DNA of 64,000 nucleotides, taken from positions 1 through 64,000 of the forward strand of contig NZ_JACHNX010000013.1 of NCBI RefSeq assembly GCF_014199595.1. The letters are read 5' to 3'. Numbering within the stretch: position 1 is the stretch's first letter; every line of letters begins with the position of its first letter. Position numbers and translations under genes: made by a program. This DNA is from Sphingomonas yabuuchiae (lineage in GTDB: Bacteria; Pseudomonadota; Alphaproteobacteria; Sphingomonadales; Sphingomonadaceae). The notes under the pieces are model-generated. The model made no database searches. It was not told where the DNA came from and worked only from the letters and a program-made list of their open reading frames with translations. This document shows, in pieces, positions 8,300-16,110 of this stretch.

Positions 8300-9136
8300 T
8301 CAGCCTGCATGTCCGATCAGAAGAGCCCCCATGGCGACAACCAGGCAGGCCGTGATCCGATAACGGCTCAGTCTTTCGTGCAGGAAGACGCGTCCGATCA
8401 GGGCCGCGAAGACGACACTTGTCTCCCGCAGCGCCGACACCGGTCCCATCGTGCCGTGCGCCATGGCAAAGATGACTATGCCATAGGCCAGAAGCGAGGC
8501 GAGCCCCCCACCGGCCGCCACCAGCATTTCCCTGCGCCCGCGCACCAGAGAACGGGCATCCCGCAGCACGATGTAGGTCACCGGCGCGAGCAGGCCCCAC
8601 GACAGGCACATCCAGACGGTGTAGCCGACAGGCGAGCCGGACAGCCGCACCCCGACGCCATCGGTCACGCTGTAGGCACCGATGAAGCAGCCGGTGCCGA
8701 GCGCGAAAAGTAATGTCTGCCGCCCGATGACCCGTCCTTGGAAGGCCAGCGCAACGATGCCGCCCGACACCAGCAGCACGCCCGTCCGACTGAGCGCGTC
8801 TGGCAGCTCGCGCGCAAAGACTGCAGCACCGAGCGAGACCAGAAGCGGCGAGGCGCCGCGGGCGATCGGGTAGGTCTGCCCGAGATCGCCTTGCCGGTAG
8901 GTGCGCACGAGGAAGAGGTTGTATCCGACGTGCAGCAGCGCCGATAAAGCGACACAGCCCCAACTCGCTGTTGCGGGAACCGGCACGAAGGGCGCCATCA
9001 GGGCACAGGCGAGTGCAATGGCGATGCACATGATCGTCATCGACCAGAGCCGGTCGCCGCCTCCGCGCAGAAGGGCGTTCCAGCTCGCGTGCAGAACCGC
9101 CGCCAGAAGGACGATCAGGCTGATGCCGATGGACAT
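8300..9136 (-). CDS. DMT superfamily transporter, EamA type
   Basis: The protein has 278 residues and about ten hydrophobic segments in two homologous halves, as in EamA/RhaT drug/metabolite transporters. The first half contains 'HASWNALLRGG' and the second ends with 'ALIGRVFLHERLSRYRITACLVVAMGALLIG', where the conserved Glu-Arg of the last loop is typical. The substrate is not predictable; the family exports metabolites or amino acids. It is convergent with the AraC gene and same-strand with the VOC genes, without tight spacing. Confidence 0.88.
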   Translation of the reverse strand: MSIGISLIVLLAAVLHASWNALLRGGGDRLWSMTIMCIAIALACALMAPFVPVPATASWGCVALSALLHVGYNLFLVRTYRQGDLGQTYPIARGASPLLVSLGAAVFARELPDALSRTGVLLVSGGIVALAFQGRVIGRQTLLFALGTGCFIGAYSVTDGVGVRLSGSPVGYTVWMCLSWGLLAPVTYIVLRDARSLVRGRREMLVAAGGGLASLLAYGIVIFAMAHGTMGPVSALRETSVVFAALIGRVFLHERLSRYRITACLVVAMGALLIGHAG

Positions 9137-9175
9137 GAGCCTCCTTGCCCAGCTGGATGGTAGAGTTCCATGAAG

Positions 9176-9550
9176 CTACCGCCTCGCCTTTGTCCGCGCG
9201 GTCAGCTTATGGCCATCCGGATCACGGAGATAGGCGACGAAAACGCCGTTCGGGCGCTCGCACGGTGGGGTTTCGATCGATGTGCCGCCATGCGCGGTGC
9301 CGGCCTCGTGCCAAGCGCGAACATGATCGGCGCTGATGGCGGCAATGCCGATGGTTCCGCCATTGGCGACAGTCGCCGGGTGGCCATCGATCGGCCGGGT
9401 GATCATCAGCCGCCCACCGTCGTGGTCGTAGATCAGCCGGCCTCTCTCATCCCTCTCGCCTGGCTTGCCGCCCAGCGCCGTGAACGTAGCGTCATAGAAG
9501 GCTCTGGATCGCTCAAGGTTGTTGCTGCCGATCATGATGTGCGTGAACAT
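9176..9550 (-). CDS. VOC family protein (glyoxalase/bleomycin-resistance fold)
   Basis: The protein has 124 residues. It opens with the VOC pattern 'FTHIMIGSNNLERSRAFYDATFTALG' and ends with 'GVFVAYLRDPDGHKLTA'. The positions of His4 and the late Glu/Asp region fit a metal site built from two beta-alpha-beta-beta-beta modules. Members act as lyases, isomerases, dioxygenases or binding proteins, so the substrate is open. It ends about 40 bp before the transporter gene on the same strand and may be transcribed with it. Confidence 0.85.
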   Translation of the reverse strand: MFTHIMIGSNNLERSRAFYDATFTALGGKPGERDERGRLIYDHDGGRLMITRPIDGHPATVANGGTIGIAAISADHVRAWHEAGTAHGGTSIETPPCERPNGVFVAYLRDPDGHKLTARTKARR

Positions 9551-9671
9551 ATGTCATCCCAAGAATAAGACCGGACATACGGGATTGCAGGCCGGGCTGT
9601 TCGCTGGTTCGTTTGAACGGCATCGCAGTCGGAAATGGCCGGCGGATGGCTCCGCCGACCAGAAACGAACC

Positions 9672-10079
9672 TTACTGCCGGTCACCATGATACGCTTCTT
9701 CGGGGCCTATCGGCGTCAGAGTCGTCACTTCGATAAAATAGCCGCCCTTTGCCCTGAAATAGAAGGACCAGGCACCATGCGCCTCGTGCGGCGCCTGCGT
9801 TCCCCAGCCGTCGCCGCTTAGGCGGGCATACAGGGCATCGACGGCATCGCGCGACTCTTGGATGAAGCCGACATGCAGAATGTCGAGCTGCTTTGGGTAG
9901 TCGAAGCCGTCGAGCTTGTTTTCGAAATGGTTGAGGATCAGCACAAGGCCATCATCGTCCTGCATGATCGCCATCTTCGTGCTGCGCACGACTAGCGTGC
10001 GCAGCCCGAAATAATGCTCGAACATAGCGCGGTCAGCTTCGGTGTCGTGGCTGTAGAGGTTGATGTGATTCAGCTTCAT
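9672..10079 (-). CDS. VOC family protein
   Basis: The protein has 135 residues from the ATG at 10079, chosen because a GGAAAGG ribosome-binding site precedes it and the family pattern 'MKLNHINLYSHDTEADRAMFEHYFGL' begins there. The longer frame adds 26 residues without family character. Motifs include 'WSFYFRAKGGYFIEVTTL' with the usual metal-ligand Glu near the end. It is a single VOC domain of unknown substrate, only distantly similar to the VOC protein 120 bp downstream. Confidence 0.85.
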   Translation of the reverse strand: MKLNHINLYSHDTEADRAMFEHYFGLRTLVVRSTKMAIMQDDDGLVLILNHFENKLDGFDYPKQLDILHVGFIQESRDAVDALYARLSGDGWGTQAPHEAHGAWSFYFRAKGGYFIEVTTLTPIGPEEAYHGDRQ

Positions 10080-10315
10080 GGTCGTGCCTTTCCGTTGGTG
10101 AGACGGACACGAGCCGATCGTGGTCAGACAACGACGACCGGCCACGCACGAGGGCAATCCTCGTTGTGTCCGGCCATGGCCAAGAGCGGCGTCACCCGCT
10201 CAAGCGTGACTGTCTCGCAAGAGACCGCAGGTTGTCACCATACCTGCATCGCTGTCTTTTTAGGCGCTTAACAATTTAATCCGTGTACACTGTGCGTCAA
10301 GCGAAGGGAGCTGGC

Positions 10316-10388
10316 TTCTCAAAAACGAACCACCAGCGAGACGGCCGGGGCATTCCCATTGGGATCGAGTTACGGGAAAGCGTTTCTT
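10316..10388. repeat. Degenerate intergenic repeat
   Basis: The segment GGCCGGGGCATTCCCATTGG followed by GATCGAGTTACGGGAAAGCG matches, with changes, sequence at 11220-11262 and at 2538-2560. The whole gap 10080-10388 contains no convincing gene. Confidence 0.45.
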
Positions 10389-11138
10389 CTAAGCGACGCG
10401 CCATGATGCAGGTGCCTCCCGACGATCCCCGTCGAAGAGCGTGCCGCCATGCGGGGCCAGTTCGGCTTCCGCGAGAGCGATTACCGGACCAGCATCGCCC
10501 TTTGCGAACAGCACTCGAAAGGCATCGTCGAACCGGCTCGCAAGATCGGCATCGATGTTCGTTAGAAGGCGTGGAGCCCATTTGCCCGTCCCGTTCCAAC
10601 GGCGCCGGCCACGCAAGGCGAGTTCCACGAGCTTGGGATGAAGCATGGCTCCTATCGCCAACAGCTCCTGCGCCGTTCGATCGCCGCGAAGATCGTCCAC
10701 CGCGTCCGTGATCTCATATCGTAGCCCGTTCAACGTTGCGGCTGAAAACGGCAGCGGTCCGCGGCTCAACCGCGCCGCTACTTCACCGCGCAGAGCATTA
10801 GCCCGCTCCTGACCAGGACCGACTATCTTACCTTCTACAATCATATTGAGGATGCTGGGGCGGCCCCGCGCCACGTCTTCGTTGACGAACCATGCCAGCG
10901 TTTCGGGGTCATGAATAAACGCCTCGATCGGCACGCCATCGACGGTGAAGGACTCCCGCCGCGCGGCGTCGAGGCGATCGAACACGACAACCAAGTCTAT
11001 GTCGGACAGGTACGTGCCTTCCCCGCGCATGATTGACCCTGCCGCATAGGCGAAGGCCGCGCCGTCGTAGCGGGTATGGAACACGGCTTCGGCGATCGTC
11101 AGCGCCTCCGCCGGCGTGGGGCCGGTTCGTTTCACCAT
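10389..11138 (-). CDS. Nucleotidyltransferase-domain protein (Pol beta superfamily)
   Basis: The protein has 249 residues from the ATG at 11138. An N-terminal nucleotidyltransferase core is marked by 'GSIMRGEGTYLSDIDLVVVF', the GS...D-x-D metal-binding signature, near residues 34-53, with a further acidic position in 'VPIEAFIHDPE'. The rest is helical and lacks an obvious second domain. Similar stand-alone proteins include aminoglycoside adenylyltransferase-like enzymes and MNT-type antitoxins, but the size and lack of a HEPN partner argue against a toxin-antitoxin pair. The substrate is unknown. The longer frame start at 11195 lacks a ribosome-binding site. Confidence 0.75.
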   Translation of the reverse strand: MVKRTGPTPAEALTIAEAVFHTRYDGAAFAYAAGSIMRGEGTYLSDIDLVVVFDRLDAARRESFTVDGVPIEAFIHDPETLAWFVNEDVARGRPSILNMIVEGKIVGPGQERANALRGEVAARLSRGPLPFSAATLNGLRYEITDAVDDLRGDRTAQELLAIGAMLHPKLVELALRGRRRWNGTGKWAPRLLTNIDADLASRFDDAFRVLFAKGDAGPVIALAEAELAPHGGTLFDGDRREAPASWRVA

Positions 11139-11204
11139 GAGGCAGCTTACTTTCTTCGCTGCAACGTCGGCAACGCCGCATCTGCCGCTCAGCAACTACC
11201 GATC

Positions 11205-11280
11205 GGGGACGGTCAGCGACAGCCGGGGCATTCTCTTTGGGATCGAATTTGGCGAAAATTCATGGCTTCCCGAAACCACA
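11205..11280. repeat. Degenerate intergenic repeat
   Basis: The stretch AGCCGGGGCATTCTCTTTGG followed by GATCGAATTTGGCGAAAA resembles the element at 10316-10388. The remainder of the 560-bp gap before the receptor gene (11281-11640) shows no gene that I can support. Confidence 0.4.
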
Positions 11281-11642
11281 GCACGGCATCAGACGGGAAT
11301 ACGATTGCTGCCGGTTGGTCGCGGTAGCCGACGCTGGTGAGTATCACGACCGTGCAATTATGACACCTTCGACTGTCGCCAATGCCGCTATCGGGTCATC
11401 CGCGTTCTCCTCGAATGGCAGCGGCGAGCGTCATAGTTAAGCCCGCGATTATAGTTGAAGAATAGCGGGGTCCCTCGGACGAGAGTGTCAACGCGCGCGC
11501 CGCCTCGGCCTACCCGGGGGAATTGTTGGCTTGAAGCAAGCCGAGGTTGCTCGCGCGAGTGATGGTTCTAGAAAGCGGGCGTCCGACCAGCGCTGCGATC
11601 CGCAGGACGGGTATGGTCATGTAGGTTATGCCATGATTGATT

Positions 11643-11663
11643 TGCGAATCACTCTCAATCGCA
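11643..11663 (+). promoter_or_regulatory. Possible Fur/iron-regulator box
   Basis: The 21-bp sequence TGCGAATCACTCTCAATCGCA has outer arms TGCGA...TCGCA and a Fur-like AATCA-x-TCTCAAT centre. It lies 36 bp before the ATG of a siderophore-type receptor, where an iron repressor would bind. The match to a Fur box is by eye only. Confidence 0.4.
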
Positions 11664-11698
11664 CTAGGCGCCCCTGAACACATAAGGGGACCGACATC

Positions 11699-13801
11699 AT
11701 GAAGCCCATCATCCTCGCCGGGGTTGCGCTCGCCGCGATCGCCGCCCTGCCCGCCCGCGCGGCCGCGCCGGAGGATACCGACCGCCGCACCGCCGAAGAG
11801 ATCGCCGCAGACCGGGAACGCGAGATCGTGGTGGAAGGGCGCCGCGACCAAGCCTTCGCCGGCACCAAGACCGAAACGCCGCTGATCGAGGTGCCGCAGC
11901 CGCTCACCGTCATCCCGGACGACGTCTATCTGGCGCAGGGCGCGATCAATATCGCCGACACCGTCCGCTATGCCGCTGGCGTCAACTCGGACGCCTATGG
12001 CCACGACACCCGCGTCGACAGCTTCACCATCCGCGGAGTCAATGCGCTGCAGTTCCGCGACGGAATGCGCGACATCTTCAGCTATTATGCCAGCATCGCG
12101 TCCGACCCGTATAATTTCTCGCGGGTGGAGGTGGTGCGCGGCCCCGCCTCCGTCCTGTTCGGGCAGGGCTCGATCGGCGGGATCGTCAACCTCGTGTCGA
12201 AGACGCCGCTGTTCACCAACAGCGCCGACCTGAACCTTGTCTATGGCAGCTACGACCGCAAGGAAGTGCTGGCCGACGTCAACGGCGTGGCGGGCGATAC
12301 GCTGGCGGCGCGGATCGTCGCGCGGGTGCGCGATGCCGATACCTATGTCGATCACGTCCCCGACGACCGGATGATGATCGCGCCGTCCGTCACCTGGCGG
12401 CCGGGCTCTGCCACCGATGTGACGCTGCTCGGCCTCTATCAGGACGATCATACCGGCTCGACCGCGAACTTCCTGCCGATCGTCGGCACGCTGCGGGACA
12501 ATCCCGGCAACCCGCGCCTGCCGCGCTACCTGTTCGTCGGCAAGCCAGGCTACGACCGCTATGACGGGCGGCTGCTCCAGGGGTCGGGGATCGTCACCCA
12601 CCGTTTTACCGACGACCTGAAGCTCAGCCTGAAGGCGCGCTACATCGACAGCGACGTCGATTATTTCACCCATTACCCCAACAGCTACAGCAACCCGACC
12701 AACCCCTATGCTGCCGGGAGCAACGGGCGGCGAATCGGCCTGTATGCGGGATCGTCGGTCGCGCGGCTCAACGTGTTTTCGACCGACAACAACGTCCAGT
12801 GGCGCTTCCACACCGGCCCGGCGGTCGAGCACACGTTGCTCGCCGGCGTCGACTATAGCTGGAACCAGGTCCGCAAGAGCGACAATTACGGCTATCAGGT
12901 GATCGACCTGTACGACATCGACTATACGTCGATCGTCGAACCGCCGCTCGTTGCCCCCTTCACCCGCGACACGCAGAAGCAGCTCGGCCTCTATGTCCAG
13001 GACCAGATCCGGCTGTGGGACCGCGTCTCGATGGTGCTGGGCGCGCGGCGGGACCGGGTGCGCGGGGCCAGCCTGAACACCACGACAGGCACCACCAGCC
13101 GCACCACTGACACCGCCACCACCTTCCGCGCCGGCATCATCGGAGAGGTCGGCGCCGGCCTGTCGCCCTTTGTCAGCTATACCGAGAGCTTCCAGCCCGT
13201 CGCCGGCCGCACCGCCGACGGCACCCCCTTCCGCCCGCAGACCGGCCAGCAGTTCGAAGGCGGCGTGAAGTGGCAACCCGACCGCGCGACCTTGGTCACG
13301 CTGACCGCCTTCCACATCGAGGAGCGCAACCGTCCCATCGCCGATCCCAGCAACCCGCTCGGCCAGATCCAGGCGGGTGAGCTGACCACCCAAGGCTTCG
13401 AGCTGGAGGCGACGCGCACGCTGCCCGGCCACTATGACCTGTCGCTCGCCTATGGGTATAACGACGTCACCGGCGATGCGGCTGCCAGCGGCTATCTGTC
13501 GCGCCACACCGCCTCGGCCTGGGGGACCAAGACGTTCGAGGGCAAATGGGCGACGCTGCGGCTGGGCGCGGGTGTGCGCTATCTGGGCCAGCAGGTGTCG
13601 AGTAACGCCGCCTGGACGATCGTCACCCCTGCGCGCACGATGGTCGACGCCTTGGTGGAGTTGGAGCGCGACCGCTGGCGCCTGCGCGTCAACGCGACCA
13701 ACCTGCTCGACAACCGCGCCTATGCCTCCTGCCTGGCGCGCGGCGACTGTTTCGTGTCGGCACCGCGCAACGTGATGCTGTCTCTGGGTTATCGGCTGTA
13801 G
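11699..13801 (+). CDS. TonB-dependent siderophore receptor
   Basis: The protein has 700 residues. A Sec signal peptide (residues 1-22, ending PARAA) is followed by a TonB-box-like EIVVEG near residues 42-47. The plug domain (about 60-170) includes 'SFTIRGVNALQFRDGMRD' and 'FSRVEVVRGPASVLFGQGSIGGIVNLVSKTP'. A 22-strand barrel follows and ends in the usual aromatic-terminal 'NVMLSLGYRL'. The plug and 'TLLAGVDYSW', 'LGLYVQDQIRL' motifs are those of FhuA-like ferric siderophore receptors. It imports its ligand across the outer membrane using TonB-ExbBD, none of which are nearby. A possible Fur box just upstream fits iron control. Confidence 0.93.
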   Translation: MKPIILAGVALAAIAALPARAAAPEDTDRRTAEEIAADREREIVVEGRRDQAFAGTKTETPLIEVPQPLTVIPDDVYLAQGAINIADTVRYAAGVNSDAYGHDTRVDSFTIRGVNALQFRDGMRDIFSYYASIASDPYNFSRVEVVRGPASVLFGQGSIGGIVNLVSKTPLFTNSADLNLVYGSYDRKEVLADVNGVAGDTLAARIVARVRDADTYVDHVPDDRMMIAPSVTWRPGSATDVTLLGLYQDDHTGSTANFLPIVGTLRDNPGNPRLPRYLFVGKPGYDRYDGRLLQGSGIVTHRFTDDLKLSLKARYIDSDVDYFTHYPNSYSNPTNPYAAGSNGRRIGLYAGSSVARLNVFSTDNNVQWRFHTGPAVEHTLLAGVDYSWNQVRKSDNYGYQVIDLYDIDYTSIVEPPLVAPFTRDTQKQLGLYVQDQIRLWDRVSMVLGARRDRVRGASLNTTTGTTSRTTDTATTFRAGIIGEVGAGLSPFVSYTESFQPVAGRTADGTPFRPQTGQQFEGGVKWQPDRATLVTLTAFHIEERNRPIADPSNPLGQIQAGELTTQGFELEATRTLPGHYDLSLAYGYNDVTGDAAASGYLSRHTASAWGTKTFEGKWATLRLGAGVRYLGQQVSSNAAWTIVTPARTMVDALVELERDRWRLRVNATNLLDNRAYASCLARGDCFVSAPRNVMLSLGYRL

Positions 13802-13916
13802 GGGCGATTGGGGCGCACGCGTAGGCTCGGAGACGCTGCTGAAGAGTACCCTCCCCTTCATGGGAGAAGCGGGGGGGGCGTTTCTGAAAACGCGCCGCTA
13901 GAATGAGCCTAGAAGG

Positions 13917-14250
13917 CAAGGGGTGCCCTTCCCGAAAACGAACGGCCAGCGGGACGACACACGCAACTTCCGTCTTCCTGAAGCGCCCGGCGAGCCGGCT
14001 TTCTCGAAATCTGTTCCCGATTGCGTTTTCCCGAAACGGTTTGTTGGAGATGGAGAAACGGGAGTGCTGCGGGTTGGTAGATCGGCCGGTTTCAGGATGC
14101 CGCGCCGATCTACAAAACGGCCGGGAATGGTTCGGAACGCGTCGAGCAGCTATACGGCCGGGCAGACCCAGATCCGGTCATTCGCGCCGTCTTCATTGCT
14201 CCCCAACTTCAGACGTTCATTCATGTTCGGAGCGGGGAGTCGTGCAGCCA
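13917..14250. repeat. Long intergenic repeat, copy A
   Basis: The sequence from about 13990 to 14140 (GTTTTCCCGAAACGG, GGAGATGGAGAAACGGGA, GGATGCCGCGCCGATCTAC) recurs at 18720-18840 with many identical blocks. The end contains the GTTCATTCATGTT core (14215-14227) that is scattered through the window. The gap 13802-14309 has short open frames only because of the repeat; none has a family signature. Confidence 0.6.
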
Positions 14251-14309
14251 GCATCGGGGCAGGCCGGGCGGTCGTTAGTTGTCCCAAAATCGATTAAATT
14301 TTGAGACAA

Positions 14310-14756
14310 TCAGTCCGCCGCGATGTTGTTCGCCATTCGCGCAATGAAGCTGTGGAAGAGCCTTAAATCAGCCTCGGTGAAACCGCTCCGCGCCTTGGTG
14401 TCGACGGCGCGCAGCGCATCACGGCCTGGTGCCAACCTTTGTAGCGCGGCATCGGTCAGTGATATCAGGCTGCTGCGACGATCGTCGATAGAAGGTTCGC
14501 GGCGAACGAGGCCCTCGCGCTCCATCCGCCCGAGAAGCTGCGCCATGCTCGGCTGCTCCACGCCAGCGATGCGCGCCAGATCGCTCTGCGTCCGCCGTTC
14601 GCCATCCTTCAGCGCGACCAGCACGGGAAGCTGCGATGCGGTAATCCCTGCCTTACGCAGTTCGTGATCGCTAGCTCGGGTTAGCAGGCGACCCAGATGG
14701 GCGATCACAATTGTTGGCATTTGTTCTGGCCGCCACTCCTCCTCATCAGACATCAT
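14310..14756 (-). CDS. MarR family transcriptional regulator
   Basis: The protein has 148 residues from the first ATG of the ATGATG at 14756-14751, chosen because AGGAG lies at the right distance. A winged helix-turn-helix is visible ('TQSDLARIAGVEQPSMAQLLGRMEREGLVRREPSIDDRRSSLISLT'), flanked by dimerisation helices. It is divergent from the TetX-like monooxygenase gene by 35 bp. That gap holds two near-identical 14-bp palindromes around its own TATAAT box, so it very likely represses itself and the monooxygenase until a ligand (phenolic, antibiotic or oxidant) binds. Confidence 0.92.
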   Translation of the reverse strand: MMSDEEEWRPEQMPTIVIAHLGRLLTRASDHELRKAGITASQLPVLVALKDGERRTQSDLARIAGVEQPSMAQLLGRMEREGLVRREPSIDDRRSSLISLTDAALQRLAPGRDALRAVDTKARSGFTEADLRLFHSFIARMANNIAAD

Positions 14757-14758
14757 TG

Positions 14759-14794
14759 CATAGGCTCCTATGATTATATATATAGGCACCTATG
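14759..14794. promoter_or_regulatory. Twin MarR operators and minus-strand promoter
   Basis: CATAGGCTCCTATG (14759-14772) and TATAGGCACCTATG (14781-14794) are 6-2-6 palindromes with identical ATAGG/CCTAT arms. A perfect TATAAT for the minus strand lies at 14773-14778 between them. The second palindrome covers the start codon (14792) of the plus-strand gene. Confidence 0.75.
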
Positions 14795-15928
14795 GATAAT
14801 CGCCATTCCGGACCAGCGCAACGCCCCCGCATTGCCGTCGTGGGCGCAGGCCCCGCTGGGCTGACCTTCGCCAATGTCCTCCACCGTCATGGCTGGAGCG
14901 CCACGATCTTCGATGGCGACGCATCGGTCGATGCCCGCGATCAGGGCGGGATGCTCGATCTGCACCCCGGCGAGGGCCAGCTTGCGCTCGAACGCGCCGG
15001 TTTGCTGGAGCGCTTCGTGGCGATCGCCCGACATGAGGACCAGGAACAGCGTCTGCTCGATCATATGACCGCGGCAGTCCTGCATGAGGATGTTCCCCTA
15101 CCGGGAGAGGGCCAGCGCCCCGAAATCGACCGGCTTGTGCTCCGCCGCTTGCTACTGTCGCCACTCGGTGAATGGGACATCCGTTGGGCGGCACGGGTTC
15201 GCGAGGTGGTGGCGCATCCGGATGGCGGACACGCCCTACGCCTCGACGATGGTGCTGTCGGCCCCTTCGACCTTGTGGTGGGTGCGGACGGGGCCTGGTC
15301 GCGTGTCCGCCGCGCTATCACGCCGATCATGCCCGACTATACGGGCATCTCCTTCGTCGAGTTCTGGCTGACCGACGTCGACGATCGGCACACTGACCTG
15401 TCACGTCTCGTCGGCCGCGGCACCATGTTCGCGCTTGGCGAGAGCAAGGGGTTAATCGCGCAGCGAAACGGCAACGCTATGATCCGGGTCTATGCCGCCT
15501 TCCACCGTGATCTGAACGACGAGGAGCTGACGGGCAGACCGGCGATGTTGGGGGCTGATACGGTGTTGGCGCTGTTCGACAATTGGGCCACTCCACTGCG
15601 CCGTTTAATTGCGGATGCGGATCGGTTGGCTGCCGTGCGCCCGATCATGGCGCTTGCGCCCGCTCTCGATTGGCCGACGCGGCCGGGGCTGACGGTGATT
15701 GGCGACGCCGCGCATGTGATGCCGCCGCTCGGCACCGGGGTGAACCTCGCGATGCTCGACGCCGCCGATCTAGCCGACGCGCTGGTCAGTGCTTCGGATT
15801 GGCGCGAGGGCGTGGCGACTTTCGAACGTGGCATGTTCGCACGGGCCCGTGGAATTTCGATCGCGTGCCAGCACGGTTTTGCCGAGATGTTCGGTGCCGA
15901 TGGCGCCGACAACGCCCTCGATCGTTGA
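14792..15928 (+). CDS. FAD-dependent monooxygenase, TetX-like
   Basis: The protein has 378 residues. The Rossmann motif GAGPAG is at residues 18-23. 'GGMLDLHPGEGQLALERAGL' (about 51-70) is the segment conserved in TetX-type flavin monooxygenases. The FAD motifs 'DLVVGADGAWSRVR' and 'GDAAHVMPPLGTGVNLAMLDAADLADAL' complete a class A hydroxylase. It should hydroxylate an aromatic or polyketide substrate with NAD(P)H and oxygen. Similarity to TetX suggests, but does not prove, action on tetracycline-like compounds. No ribosome-binding site precedes the ATG, and a MarR operator lies over it, so the message may be leaderless or start further downstream. Confidence 0.88.
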   Translation: MDNRHSGPAQRPRIAVVGAGPAGLTFANVLHRHGWSATIFDGDASVDARDQGGMLDLHPGEGQLALERAGLLERFVAIARHEDQEQRLLDHMTAAVLHEDVPLPGEGQRPEIDRLVLRRLLLSPLGEWDIRWAARVREVVAHPDGGHALRLDDGAVGPFDLVVGADGAWSRVRRAITPIMPDYTGISFVEFWLTDVDDRHTDLSRLVGRGTMFALGESKGLIAQRNGNAMIRVYAAFHRDLNDEELTGRPAMLGADTVLALFDNWATPLRRLIADADRLAAVRPIMALAPALDWPTRPGLTVIGDAAHVMPPLGTGVNLAMLDAADLADALVSASDWREGVATFERGMFARARGISIACQHGFAEMFGADGADNALDR

Positions 15929-16110
15929 CGGGGATGAACCCGCACCGCGAGATCCCCCTTGAAAATCCTGAAGCGGAAAGCCGAAGGCGCTTAAAATCCC
16001 ACGTTTGAATACTATAAGAACGATCGCCTTCAGCCGTGTGTAACAACCGTTCGGTTGTAACACCGTGCCAAGCACACCCTTCCAAGCATGAAGCTTTATC
16101 GTTGCACAGG

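Noticed and set aside
10389..11138. MNT/HEPN toxin-antitoxin pair
   Set aside because: The nucleotidyltransferase is longer than MNT antitoxins and no HEPN partner lies beside it.
11510..13861. 783-codon frame on the minus strand
   Set aside because: It mirrors the siderophore receptor codon by codon and has no family motif. GC-rich genes often leave this antisense frame open.
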